Below, piece after piece: positions 27,036 through 35,816 of a stretch of 64,000 nucleotides of DNA. Each line of letters opens with the position of its first letter. The stretch's first letter is position 1. The translations under genes were made by a program, and so were the position numbers. The stretch spans positions 2,556,001 to 2,620,000 of the forward strand of contig NZ_CP053346.1 in the NCBI RefSeq assembly GCF_013113735.1, read 5' to 3'. Below the pieces are notes generated by a model. The model did not search any database, was not told where the DNA came from, and saw only the letters and a program-made list of their open reading frames with translations. Origin of the DNA: Sphingomonas sp. AP4-R1 (GTDB lineage: Bacteria > Pseudomonadota > Alphaproteobacteria > Sphingomonadales > Sphingomonadaceae).

Positions 27036-29311
27036 TATCGGCTCCCTCCTGCCGGAAGCGGCAGGCGAACCCGCACGCATGTCGCAAATTCAGCGGGTGG
27101 GTCGACCAGCTCCGCCCTGCCTCCGAACGCTTCGGCGCCCCGCCGTACCAGGGCGAGGCCAAGGCCCATGCCGGACCCGAGCGGATCGTTCTTCGACTGG
27201 GTAGTGGTGAACAGCGGATCGAAGACCCGTTCCTGCAAGGCGTTTGGGATACCAACGCCCGTGTCGGAGACCTCGAGGTAATGCCATTTCCCTTCGTTCC
27301 AGGCTCGAAAGGCGATCTTTCCCCTTTGCTTGCCAACCTTTGCTGTCACCGCTTTCAGGGCGTTTGTGTATAGATTGAGCGCAATCCCGTTGTAGAGCGA
27401 TACCGGGACGGGAGCGGCGGTAAGATCGGGCTCAGCCGAAATCTCGACGTCGATGTTGCGCTCCTCCGCATACTTTCCAAACACCCGCTTAACTTGTTGC
27501 AGGCGCGGCCTAACTGGGTATGGCTTCGCGGGCGTCGCCTTCGATCCTTGGATGTAACCCGACGAATAGGTGACGAACTCCCTCAGCCGTCGAATGTGAC
27601 CGGCGAACGCCTCGACCTGAGGTTCGAACTGCGGAGCGGCCTTCGCGAGTTCGACAAGGTCCTTGTGAGTTTGCTCAAGCTCCTGCAGGGCAACGCCGAA
27701 TTCGTGCGTCATGAACCCGGCAACGACGCCGAGGAGGCTCATCACCTCAAGCTGCTGCTCACGTTCCTTCGCATTCTCTTCCTGACGCTCGACAAACTGT
27801 TGGGTCTCCGCAATCGCTGCGACGATCTTGACCTTATCGGCCGCGGCGATGTTGGGGTTCTGCTGAACCTCAAAAATCGCGGTCCGAGTGCGGTCACGGA
27901 TCGCCGCGACGATCGCCTCCTGCTCGGCCTGCTTCTCCTCCTGCTGAAGCCGTCGGTCTGCGAATGCTATCGCCTCGACTGCCCCGCGGATGAGGTCCGA
28001 CAACTGGGCAAAGGCTCGGTTCTCGACGAAACCTTCGCGGTCGGCCGAAGCAATGAGTCCTTCCTCGTCGCCTTCCGGATCAAGCTCGTTCGACCTTTTG
28101 CCCTCGACCTGAACCAATCCGACAAGCTGCGCTGACTGTGGCAGCCTCAGCATCCAATTCTGTGATGTGTCCGCCCTGACCTGCGGCGACATCGCGAAAT
28201 GCTTGGCCGCGATGGTCGATCGTGGATCGCGGTGATTGCGGGCGGCATCGGCCTGAAGCCGCAGCCAATCGTCGGATTGAGACCCGTAAGGCTGAACACG
28301 GAAGCTGCGATCGAACACTGCGACGCCGTGGTTCGCACCGATCCACGACTGAGCTCGTCGACCGTCGACAGGCATGTTCGTGAACGTGCCCGTCCGGCGC
28401 GGGAAAAAACGTATGTCGGCATAAAACTTGCCGATCTCGTTCGGGTACGTGTCAACGATCTTGAGATAGGGCGACTTCTGACCCCGGCGATGGATGCGGA
28501 GGTCGATCTTGTCGCCCTGCAGCCGCAACCTGGCCCGAAGCACGTACGCATCGAGGATCGCCGCCGCGACATCTCCCTCGTCGTCATCGTCACCGACTTT
28601 GACCTTCAGCAAAAAGCCAGGATCGGCGGATATTCCCTCCTCGTCGCCGATCTCAACGTCGTCGCCGTCGGTCATGGTACGGAAAAGCGAGCGAAGTGGC
28701 GTTAGAATGCCGATCGATCCGGTTCTCACGGTGTTGAGATCGAGCCGGCTCGCTTCGGTGCGCAAGCGTGTGATGGTCAGCGTAGTCCCGGTCGGCGTAT
28801 CGGCAGGCACCTCGACAAGCTCGTAGGGTACCTGGACTTTGCCCAAGTCCTCATGACGGTCGAAGTTCGGCCAGTCGAAGGTCGCCGTCAGCCTCGTGCG
28901 AACACCACGCTCGTCGTCGTCGGCCACAGAACTAAGGCTCAGCGCTCGCCCGAGGAACCGCACGGCAAAGCGTCCGATCCCTTTCTCGCCGGTGATAAGG
29001 CGGAAATAAGTGTCGCTGAACCGAATATCCTCTTTCGCGCTGGTGCCGATCCGCATCCATCCATTGGTGAAGCGGTCCAGCGTCATACCCGCGCCATCGT
29101 CGGAAACCACGATGGATCGCGGCGGGTCGTATTCGACCGAGCATTCCGTGGCGTCGGCGTCGTAGGCGTTCTTGATCAGCTCGACGATCGCGACCTCGGG
29201 CTGCTTCACCAGCCGTTCGCCAAGCTCACGTAGGATCCTGCTCTCGATCGTGAACGAAATCGTTCCTCGATCCAGCACGTCGCTGTCCTTCGCTGGCAGG
29301 GTGTTGGCCAC
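27035..29311 (-). CDS. Two-module GHKL ATPase: MORC/HSP90-like N-terminus and histidine-kinase-like C-terminus
   Basis: About 758 residues. The N-terminal module has a Bergerat fold: ELIKNAYDAD (44-53), DDGAGM (71-76) and GEKGIGRFAVRFLG (108-121), as in HSP90, MutL and MORC proteins. A glutamate-rich coiled coil follows at about 440-530. The C-terminal module looks like a sensor kinase: candidate phospho-histidine H536 in MTHEFGVAL, N-box LNLYTNALKAV near 645, DTGVGIP near 683 and GMGLGLALV near 714. There is no transmembrane segment, so it is cytoplasmic. GTG 29311 follows the methyltransferase stop; a TTG at 29332 would overlap it. Gene order implies signalling to the receiver protein, perhaps in response to unmodified or damaged DNA. 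Confidence 0.8.
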   Translation of the reverse strand: MANTLPAKDSDVLDRGTISFTIESRILRELGERLVKQPEVAIVELIKNAYDADATECSVEYDPPRSIVVSDDGAGMTLDRFTNGWMRIGTSAKEDIRFSDTYFRLITGEKGIGRFAVRFLGRALSLSSVADDDERGVRTRLTATFDWPNFDRHEDLGKVQVPYELVEVPADTPTGTTLTITRLRTEASRLDLNTVRTGSIGILTPLRSLFRTMTDGDDVEIGDEEGISADPGFLLKVKVGDDDDEGDVAAAILDAYVLRARLRLQGDKIDLRIHRRGQKSPYLKIVDTYPNEIGKFYADIRFFPRRTGTFTNMPVDGRRAQSWIGANHGVAVFDRSFRVQPYGSQSDDWLRLQADAARNHRDPRSTIAAKHFAMSPQVRADTSQNWMLRLPQSAQLVGLVQVEGKRSNELDPEGDEEGLIASADREGFVENRAFAQLSDLIRGAVEAIAFADRRLQQEEKQAEQEAIVAAIRDRTRTAIFEVQQNPNIAAADKVKIVAAIAETQQFVERQEENAKEREQQLEVMSLLGVVAGFMTHEFGVALQELEQTHKDLVELAKAAPQFEPQVEAFAGHIRRLREFVTYSSGYIQGSKATPAKPYPVRPRLQQVKRVFGKYAEERNIDVEISAEPDLTAAPVPVSLYNGIALNLYTNALKAVTAKVGKQRGKIAFRAWNEGKWHYLEVSDTGVGIPNALQERVFDPLFTTTQSKNDPLGSGMGLGLALVRRGAEAFGGRAELVDPPAEFATCVRVRLPLPAGGSR

Positions 29312-29312
29312 G

Positions 29313-30899
29313 CTACTCTGCCGCCGGGACAAAGCGACGGAGAAGAAGAGAGTTTAGCTGATTGATCTCGATCTTCCGAAGTCCGTTCGAATGAGCAACG
29401 ACCCTATCGCGTAGGTCCTCGCCGTCGAGGCCGCTGATGATCGTCGTAATCTGCTCCTCGCTCGCATTATAAATTCCCGACACGCCACCGACGGCCCGGG
29501 CTCCAATCGCATTGCGTACGCCCTTCGGGAACTCGCCCTTGAAACTTTGAGCAATCAAGACGTCGGGGACAGGAGGCATCTTGAACGCCCACCATGTCTC
29601 CCGTTCAAGGCAGGTGGCCGTCTGATACTGGGCTGGCGGTACACCGTTCAAGTAAGCCGCGAGAGTGGCGCTGGGCGTCACATCCGTTCGAATGAGCCAG
29701 CACTTCTGGCCGGGCGCACGGAAATATCGCCTGAAGGCAGCATCATCCAGGTCACGCAAGTCGCCGGGCAACACCCTTAATGTCGTAATGCACGGCACGA
29801 CATCGCGACCGATCGCCAGGCCGCTGCGCGCGCGCTCGCCTTCGGTCAAGGTGAGCACCTTCTGTGTCCCAGGGCTCAATCCGCGGATAGCGCGAGGGGC
29901 TCCCTCCGGAATGTCGCTCCTTCGCACATAGTCGATAACCCCGTCTTTGGAGCCGCTAGCCGATTGCATCGGCAGATAGGCGCCGTCCGCTGTCTCTTCG
30001 AAATAGCTCCAGCGTCCCGTCCGCTTTGCCTTGTCGACGATCGTAATCGATGAGGTCGTCAGAACGCTGTCGAAGGTCGTGTCGATCAGCCGGTAGACGT
30101 TAACCTCCCACTGCTGCTCGGCGATATAATCGCGTAAGGCTCGAGCCGACGGGCGCGACACCCATTCGAACGGGATAACCAGCACACAAAGACCGTCATC
30201 CTTCAGGCTCGCCAGAGACTGAAGGAAGAAATACTGCCACGCATTGGCGAGACCGGACACGGAAATGCCCAGTCGTCGCCGCAGCACTTCGGAGGCCTGC
30301 TGGCGCCAACCCGCAGGCAAATCCTGGTTCCGCACGAAAGGCGGATTTCCAATGCACAGGTCGGCGTCATCGACGTCGTCAGAGAACGCGCAAAGATTGA
30401 CCAGGCGTGCGTGGTCCGGCAATCGCGCATTTGCGCATCGTTCGGCATCGATTTCGTAACCGATATACTCGGCGTACACCCCGCCGACCGCAAAACGGGC
30501 GTCACCAGCACCCAGGTCGAGCACCTTGCCAATGCTGGTCCGCAAAGAATTGACATGATCCCAAGCTGCCCGCACCAGCTCGCTCGGCGTATCGACTTGG
30601 CAACGGTCGAGATAAAGTGAAACAGAAGTCCAGTCGCCCCAATCACGGGTAAGGTCGATCACCCGGCGTGACTTTACCGCTGGTTCGCAACCTGCTTGCA
30701 TATGCTGTAGTCCATCCGTCACTTCGTGTTCTGTCGGCCCGAATCTCTCCAGAGCCCCCTGTAGACATGAGCCTAGCGATACGGCTGCGCCCGGACAATC
30801 GCTTGTACTCGCCAAGCCGTTAACATCGCTCTTTGGGCGGTCTCTGCGCCGTCTGTCGCGCGGCATGCTCGTCTGCCCAAGCGTAGCGTCAACTGACAT
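29313..30899 (-). CDS. N6-adenine DNA methyltransferase (Eco57I-like)
   Basis: A 528-residue class I methyltransferase. Motif I is VLDLGAGDARF (126-136), the acidic end of strand 2 is YEIDAERC, and motif IV is NPPFVR (185-190), the adenine-specific catalytic loop of gamma-type N6 methylases. The C-terminal 250 residues probably recognise the target sequence. There is no nuclease domain. ATG 30899 has GGAG seven bases upstream and overlaps the recombinase-like gene by 11 bases; a start at ATG 30698 would remove a poorly ordered N-terminus. It heads directly into the GHKL ATPase gene. Confidence 0.85.
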   Translation of the reverse strand: MSVDATLGQTSMPRDRRRRDRPKSDVNGLASTSDCPGAAVSLGSCLQGALERFGPTEHEVTDGLQHMQAGCEPAVKSRRVIDLTRDWGDWTSVSLYLDRCQVDTPSELVRAAWDHVNSLRTSIGKVLDLGAGDARFAVGGVYAEYIGYEIDAERCANARLPDHARLVNLCAFSDDVDDADLCIGNPPFVRNQDLPAGWRQQASEVLRRRLGISVSGLANAWQYFFLQSLASLKDDGLCVLVIPFEWVSRPSARALRDYIAEQQWEVNVYRLIDTTFDSVLTTSSITIVDKAKRTGRWSYFEETADGAYLPMQSASGSKDGVIDYVRRSDIPEGAPRAIRGLSPGTQKVLTLTEGERARSGLAIGRDVVPCITTLRVLPGDLRDLDDAAFRRYFRAPGQKCWLIRTDVTPSATLAAYLNGVPPAQYQTATCLERETWWAFKMPPVPDVLIAQSFKGEFPKGVRNAIGARAVGGVSGIYNASEEQITTIISGLDGEDLRDRVVAHSNGLRKIEINQLNSLLLRRFVPAAE

Positions 30900-31482
30900 G
30901 GCTTCGCTCCGCCGCCGGCAAGCGGTCGTTTTTCACCGCCTGTAATGCCTTGTGGAGGGTGGACCGGTGTACGCCCAGTGTTCGCGCCACCTCCGACACC
31001 GAGGTATCGGGATTTCCCAAGAGCCGCGTCGCGAACCGCACCTTCTCGGGGCTTAATTTAGCCGGCCGGCCTCCTTTTCGGCCTCGCGCACGCGCCGCAG
31101 CCAAGCCGGCCCGCGTGCGCTCACGCCCCAGCTCTCGCTCGAACGCCGCAAGGGCGCCAAACAGGTGAAATAGGAGGCGACCGTTCGGCAGGGTCGTGTC
31201 GATGCCTTCGCTGAGGCTGCGCAAATCAGCCCCGGCGGCCTCAAGCCGCTGCACGATGGCTACGAGATGCGAAAGCGAATGCCCGAGCGCATCAAGCCGC
31301 CAAACGACCACGGTGTCTCCCGTCCGCAGGTTGCCCAGCAACTCGGTCAGCACCGGCCGCTCGGCTGATGTACCTGACGCCCGTTCCGAGCATATCCGCT
31401 CACAGCCAGCGGCCTTCAGCGCATCCAGCTGAAGACGCATGGTCTGCTCATCCGTCAACATTCGCGCGTAGCCCATCAACAT
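30889..31482 (-). CDS. Serine-recombinase-like protein lacking catalytic residues
   Basis: A 197-residue resolvase/invertase homologue with the usual two parts: a catalytic-type domain (1-135) and a C-terminal helix-turn-helix (SVSEVARTLGVHRSTLHKAL, residues about 160-180). The catalytic serine position reads GYARMLTDEQ instead of GYARVSTDEQ, so it is Leu9. The later signature LDRLGR is LDALGH, losing two active-site arginines (Ala65 and His68). It should bind DNA but not recombine it. Its end overlaps the methyltransferase start, so it may be a regulator of that operon rather than part of a transposon. No strong ribosome site is seen before ATG 31482. Confidence 0.8.
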   Translation of the reverse strand: MLMGYARMLTDEQTMRLQLDALKAAGCERICSERASGTSAERPVLTELLGNLRTGDTVVVWRLDALGHSLSHLVAIVQRLEAAGADLRSLSEGIDTTLPNGRLLFHLFGALAAFERELGRERTRAGLAAARARGRKGGRPAKLSPEKVRFATRLLGNPDTSVSEVARTLGVHRSTLHKALQAVKNDRLPAAERSHVS

Positions 31483-31932
31483 GTCGAAAAAGGTAGCAGC
31501 GCATGCGTTTGCGCGACAGTGATTTCTCGACGGCTTTTGCGACGGCAGCGAAGGTGTTTGGTTGGCTGTGCCGCCGGACCGGACAAGGTCCCGGAACGCG
31601 CGATTGATGAGCCATACTCATGACGGCAATTGGTATGCGCCAGCTATTCGGCTATGCGGCAGAATGCTAGACTAGGACTCCGGGTGTAACCTCAAGCGAG
31701 GAGCTGCAGCGTTGCTCCAACCGACCGGTGGCAAGAAGCGGGGATTCCGACAGCCGTGACCTTGGTTGAGCAGCCCAACGGAATTATGAAGCATACGGCG
31801 AGCGAGCCGCTATTCCTGGCAGAGAATCGTCGAGACTGCACGGCGCGGCCACGCCATCCGAGATCCGTGGCGTTTCAATGCGCTCACGTGGGACGCTTGA
31901 TCGAAAGAGGTCTCGCTTGAGCGCGTAAAGGG
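31483..31932. other. Divergent intergenic region
   Basis: About 450 bases between the minus-strand five-gene operon and the plus-strand sigma factor gene. It should hold the promoters of both and, if the recombinase-like protein is autoregulatory, its binding site. I see a short GCGCATGCG palindrome near 31500 and no gene. Confidence 0.4.
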
Positions 31933-32514
31933 ATGATGGACTCCCCGGAACCGATAAAGCCTTCAACGGCAAAAGTCTCCGATGCTTCGACCGAAACGAC
32001 TGGCGACGCGCCCGTTCAACAGCTTCTTGCCCTTCTTGAGATCGATTATGATACGCTGCGGATGCGCCTCTCGGCGCACCTGCGTTCCCCGGAGGCTGCG
32101 GACGAGGCGCTTCACGACGTCTATGTGAAGTTGAGAGCAAATCCCTCGATCGGCGAGCTTCATAACCCTCGTTCCTATCTCTATCGAATGGCCATCAACC
32201 TGGCAAAGAACAGCGAGCGAAGCGGCTGGCGGACGGCGAACACAGAGGATGCTTCGCTCATCGACATTCCGGATAGCGCGCCGAACCAGGAAGCCGTCGT
32301 CCTGGCAACAGACGAACTGAACCGCGCACTGCGGGCCCTTCATGACCTTCCGGCAAAACGGCAGGCGATTTTTCTGGCCAAGTGGCGGGATGAGAAATCT
32401 CTGGCGGAAATTGCCGAAGAGTTTGGGTTGCACAAACGCTCAATTCAGAAAGAACTCGCCCGATCTGAAAAATATCTCAGGACGGTCTTGCGCCGTCCCA
32501 AGCGTCCACTCTGA
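31933..32514 (+). CDS. FecI-like ECF sigma factor, orphan
   Basis: A 193-residue RNA polymerase sigma factor of the ECF group. Region 2 reads ALHDVYVKLR and RSYLYRMAINLA; region 4 is AIFLAKWRDEKSLAEIAEEF followed by a helix-turn-helix (GLHKRSIQKELARSE). FecI-type sigmas normally sit beside a fecR anti-sigma gene and a TonB receptor gene for iron uptake. Neither is here: an integrase remnant follows five bases after the stop. Either the partners were lost in rearrangement or this factor works alone. Start ATG 33 bases into the frame at 31936 is also possible; both are preceded by AAAGGG. Confidence 0.82.
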   Translation: MMDSPEPIKPSTAKVSDASTETTGDAPVQQLLALLEIDYDTLRMRLSAHLRSPEAADEALHDVYVKLRANPSIGELHNPRSYLYRMAINLAKNSERSGWRTANTEDASLIDIPDSAPNQEAVVLATDELNRALRALHDLPAKRQAIFLAKWRDEKSLAEIAEEFGLHKRSIQKELARSEKYLRTVLRRPKRPL

Positions 32515-32519
32515 AAGGG

Positions 32520-32903
32520 ATGGCCGCTGACGGATCAGCTTCTCGGCTGGGCCGCTTCTGGATAAGGCGCTGCGGGGCGGCATTCAGCCGGGTTCTTCGG
32601 GAGCATAGCCGCAGTGCCTATGTGTTTCCGGGTGAGAAGGCTGGGCAGCCGCTCTCCCAGAATACGGTGATCTATGGCTGTTACTGGATGGGATATCGCA
32701 GGTGGCAGACCGTCCATGCTTTCCCGGGGCTGGCGTCGACTTTGGCCAATCAGGCCGAATGCTACCGGTCGGACTGGATCGAGATGACGCTGGCTAGTGC
32801 CGATGAGGATGAGGTGCGGAGTGCCTATAACAGCGCCCTCTATCTGTCGCCCCGTAGGCACATACTCCAGGCTTGGGCCGATCATATCGCGGCGATGATT
32901 TAG
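32520..32903 (+). pseudogene. C-terminal relic of a P4-type tyrosine integrase
   Basis: The 127-codon frame ends like the catalytic half of P4-family integrases: YVFPGEKAGQPLSQNTV, then a segment matching the HGFRAMAST box, then SAYNSALYLSPRR and QAWADHI. The conserved HxxR box reads HAFP, so the catalytic arginine is lost, and the following histidine (LAHA) is a serine (LASAD). The nucleophile tyrosine in SAYN remains. The N-terminal 250 residues are missing. It is a non-functional remnant of an integrated element, unless the short protein has been kept for another purpose. Confidence 0.7.
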
Positions 32904-33257
32904 GGCAGGGAGCAGGTGGCATAGGATCAGGGCTCAAAAAGCCGCACACGGATTGGAGTACGGCGGGCCAAGACAACCGGCCGTGCTCCCTCCCTTGCCG
33001 GATCGAGCGGGTCGGCCAACACGTTCCATAACGACGCTTGTCACAGAAGCTTGCCCACCATTTTGGTATGAGCGGCGCGGCGAGATATCGACCTCGGCAA
33101 ACTGTCTGCTTTTACGCTACTCTGGTCGGTAGCACGAACCCGCTGCGCGGGAGGGGTACGTGCGGCACGGTTGAGGTGACAGATCGATCGTTGCACTCGG
33201 ATTGAGCGCTACGGGAGGCAAGCAGAGCATCGGGGCTCCACGAGAAGGAGCCCTGCC
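32904..33257. other. Gene-free stretch
   Basis: No credible gene. It separates the integrase relic from the start of a second recombinase gene. A short CCCGC/GCGGG hairpin lies at 33139-33151. An AAGGAG site at the right end belongs to the recombinase gene. Confidence 0.4.
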
Positions 33258-33369
33258 ATGACCAGTCTCATTCCTGTTGCCGTCAGCCCACTACGCCAGC
33301 GTCTCATCGACGAGATGGAGATACGGCGGTTCGGCCGCGAGACGCAGCGCAATTACCTTCGTGACGTCG
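33258..33369 (+). pseudogene. Tyrosine recombinase, 5' fragment interrupted by IS66
   Basis: ATG 33258 has AAGGAG seven bases upstream. The frame begins MTSLIPVAVSPLRQRL and continues with the core-binding SAM-like helices of a site-specific integrase of the kind often found beside IS91 transposases (ETQRNYLRDVG). After GACGTCG it runs into the left end of the IS66 element; the same frame resumes at 36442 with GRFATFL. The gene is therefore split by insertion and, downstream, also truncated. Confidence 0.8.
33362..33369. repeat. Left copy of the IS66 target-site duplication
   Basis: TGACGTCG immediately before the left inverted repeat; the identical octamer follows the right inverted repeat at 36442-36449. 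Eight bases is the usual duplication size for IS66. Confidence 0.93.
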
Positions 33370-33491
33370 GTAAGCGTGGCCGGTAGGCCGCCTTGCGGTA
33401 GCGCTGGCGGTCAGGATGCTTGTCGCCTTTGACGAGGGCGCGAGAGGTGCGGGAAGTTGTGGGTTCTGTGACTGGTTATACGAGTGCTCGT

Positions 33492-33866
33492 ATGACCAGT
33501 CGTATGGAGGTGGTCGGCCGCGTGTCGGGTCGACGGAGATGGTCGGACGCGGAGAAGCTGGAGATCCTGACGGAGGCGTTCCGGCCGGGGGGGCGGGTTT
33601 GCGACGTCATCGCCCGGCGTGAGGTGTCGAGCAGCCTGATCTACACGTGGCGCAAGCGATTGCGGGAGGGCAAGCTGGCGTGTGCCGTGCCGTCGTTGCC
33701 GGAGTTCGCCGAAGTGCAGGTGGCGCAACCGGTTGTGCCGACACCGCAGCCGGCGCCGTGTTCATCTACGCTTATCCAGATCGAACTGCCGGGTGGCGTG
33801 CGGGTGAGCGTGGATGCCGCCGTGGATGCAGGGGCGCTGGCACGGGTGCTATCGGTGCTGCGATGA
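33492..33866 (+). CDS. tnpA: IS66 accessory protein TnpA
   Basis: About 124 residues of the IS66 OrfA/TnpA type. It has an N-terminal helix-turn-helix (RRWSDAEKLEILTEAFRPGG, then SSSLIYTWRKRLREG) that probably binds the element ends. The frame is open from a TTG at 33420; ATG 33492 gives the normal family length. Its stop overlaps the tnpB start as ATGA at 33863-33866, the standard IS66 arrangement. Confidence 0.87.
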   Translation: MTSRMEVVGRVSGRRRWSDAEKLEILTEAFRPGGRVCDVIARREVSSSLIYTWRKRLREGKLACAVPSLPEFAEVQVAQPVVPTPQPAPCSSTLIQIELPGGVRVSVDAAVDAGALARVLSVLR

Positions 33867-34210
33867 ACCCCGTGCCATTGCCGACGCGGGTGTTTCTGGC
33901 GTGCGGCGTGACCGACATGCGCAAGGGGTTCGATGGCTTGGCGGTGCTGGTGCAGCAGGTGCTGGCGCAGAACCCACATTCGGGTGCCTTGTTCGTGTTC
34001 CGGGGCAAGTGGGGCCATCTGGTCAAGCTGCTGTGGTTCGACGGCCAGGGGCTTTGCCTGTTTTCCAAGCGGCTCGACCGTGGCCGCTTCGTCTGGCCGG
34101 TGACCGCGACCGGCACGGTGACGCTGACGCCGGCACAATTGTCGATGCTGCTGGAGAGCATCGATTGGCGACGGCCCGAGCGGACGTTCACGCCGACGCT
34201 GGCGGGGTAG
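33863..34210 (+). CDS. tnpB: IS66 accessory protein TnpB
   Basis: A 115-residue IS66 OrfB protein, recognised by VFLACGVTDMRKGFDGLA near the N-terminus and LFVFRGKWGHLVKLLWFDGQ in the middle. It is intact and translationally coupled to tnpA. Its role in IS66 movement is known to be needed in some elements, but its activity is unclear. Confidence 0.92.
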   Translation: MNPVPLPTRVFLACGVTDMRKGFDGLAVLVQQVLAQNPHSGALFVFRGKWGHLVKLLWFDGQGLCLFSKRLDRGRFVWPVTATGTVTLTPAQLSMLLESIDWRRPERTFTPTLAG

Positions 34211-34270
34211 GAACGGCAGTTTTGGGTCGCTTTCCTCGCTCGCCGACCTGCAATCTGCTATGGTGACAGC

Positions 34271-35816
34271 GTGTCGGAAGCGCCTGTTTCCCCTGCTGAT
34301 GCCACCGCGCGGATCGCCGCGCTGGAGGCCTTGCTCGCCCGGGCGAATGCCGCGCTGGCCGCCCGCGACCTGCTCATCGATACCCTGCGCGGACAGATCG
34401 CCCGGCTGCGGCGAATGCAGTTCGGCGCGTCGTCCGAAAAGCTGGGGCGCGAGATCGCGCAGCTCGAACTGGCGCTGGAGGAACTCGAGGCCGAGCGCGA
34501 TGCGCTTGGGCCTGAGATGGTTGACCCTGGCGTGGCGGTTCGGCCGGTGCCCGTCCGTAGTCTGCCAAGCCATCTGCCGCGCGAGGAGGTCGTCCACGAG
34601 CCGGCGTCGGGTACCTGCACCTGCCCGGACAGTGGCGGTGCATTGCGCCCGCTGGGTATCGACGCGCACGAGATGCTCGACATCGTGCCGGTGCGCTGGC
34701 GCGTCGTGCGCAACGTCCGCCCCAAAATACAGCTACCGGTCCTGCGAGAAGATCGTCCAGACGCCCGCGCCGGTGAGCGCCATCGCGCGGGGCAAGGCGA
34801 CCTTCGCCACGCTGGCGCACGTCGTCGTCTCGAAATTCGACCACCATTTGCCGCTCTATCGCCAGGCCGAGATGATGGCCGCGCAAGGGCTCGACATCGA
34901 CCGCTCGACGCTGGCGGGGTGGACCGGACACGCAGCAGCACTCCTCGACCCCATCGTCAGCCGCTTCCGTGACGAAGTCCTCAAGGCCGATAAGATCCAT
35001 GGCGACGACACGCCCGCGCCGGTGCTTGACCCCGGCCGGGGCAAGACCGCGACCGGGCGACTGTGGGTCTACGCCACCGACGACCGGGCATCCGGCAGTA
35101 CCGCGCCGCGCGCAACCTGGTATCGCTTCACGCCAGACCGCACCGCCGAGCACCCAACGTCCCATCTCGCCGGGTTCCGCGGTTTCCTGCAGGCCGATGC
35201 CTATGCCGGCTATGACCGGCTCGATCGCAGCGGCGTGACGGAGGTCGCCTGCTGGGCGCATTTCCGGCGCAAGGTCTTCGACCTGCACGAGCGGTCGCTC
35301 ACTCCGCTGACCACCGACATCCTCGAGCGGATCGGCGCGCTCTACGCTGTCGAGACCGAAGTCCGCGGTCAACCACCGGATATGTGATGCCGAACCCGCC
35401 AGGAGAAAAGCCGGCCGCTGGTCGACGCCTTGCGCAAGGTGCTCGACGCCGCTCTTCGCCATCTGTCGCCCAGGTCCGACATGGCGATGGCCGTCGTCTA
35501 TGGCACGAAGCGCTGGCCAGCACTGTCGCGCTTCCTCGACGATGGTCGCCTGGAGATCGACAACAATATCGCGGAGCGTGTGCTGCGCGGTGTCGCGATC
35601 GGACGCCGCAACTGGCTGTTCGCTGGCTCTCGCGCAGGTGGCGAACGGGCCGCTGCCATCTACACCGTCATCCAGACCTGCAAGGCGAACGGCGTCGACC
35701 CGTAGGCTTATATGGCCGACGTCATCGCCAAAATCGCGGACGACTGGCCTGCCAGCCGCTGGGATGAACTCATGCCGTGGAACTGGGCTCACGAACCTGC
35801 CAAACTGGCGGCATGA
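34271..35816 (+). pseudogene. tnpC: IS66 transposase TnpC, disrupted
   Basis: The DDE transposase of the element, starting at GTG 34271. The N-terminal leucine-rich region and helix-turn-helix are readable (RMQFGASSEKLGREI). The frame then shifts by one base at an AAAA run (34724-34727); removing one A restores NVRPKYSYRSCEKIV and the rest of the DDE domain (ADKIHGDDTPAPVL and ACWAHFRRKVFDLH). Two in-frame stops follow: TGA at 35385-35387 and TAG at 35703-35705. The catalytic-end stretch DNNIAERVLRGVAIGRRNW lies between them. With three lesions the gene is very probably dead; the A-run alone could have been a slippage site or sequencing error. Confidence 0.88.

Noticed and set aside
33139..33151. 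Short hairpin as terminator
   Set aside because: Five-base stem with no T-run; too weak to call.
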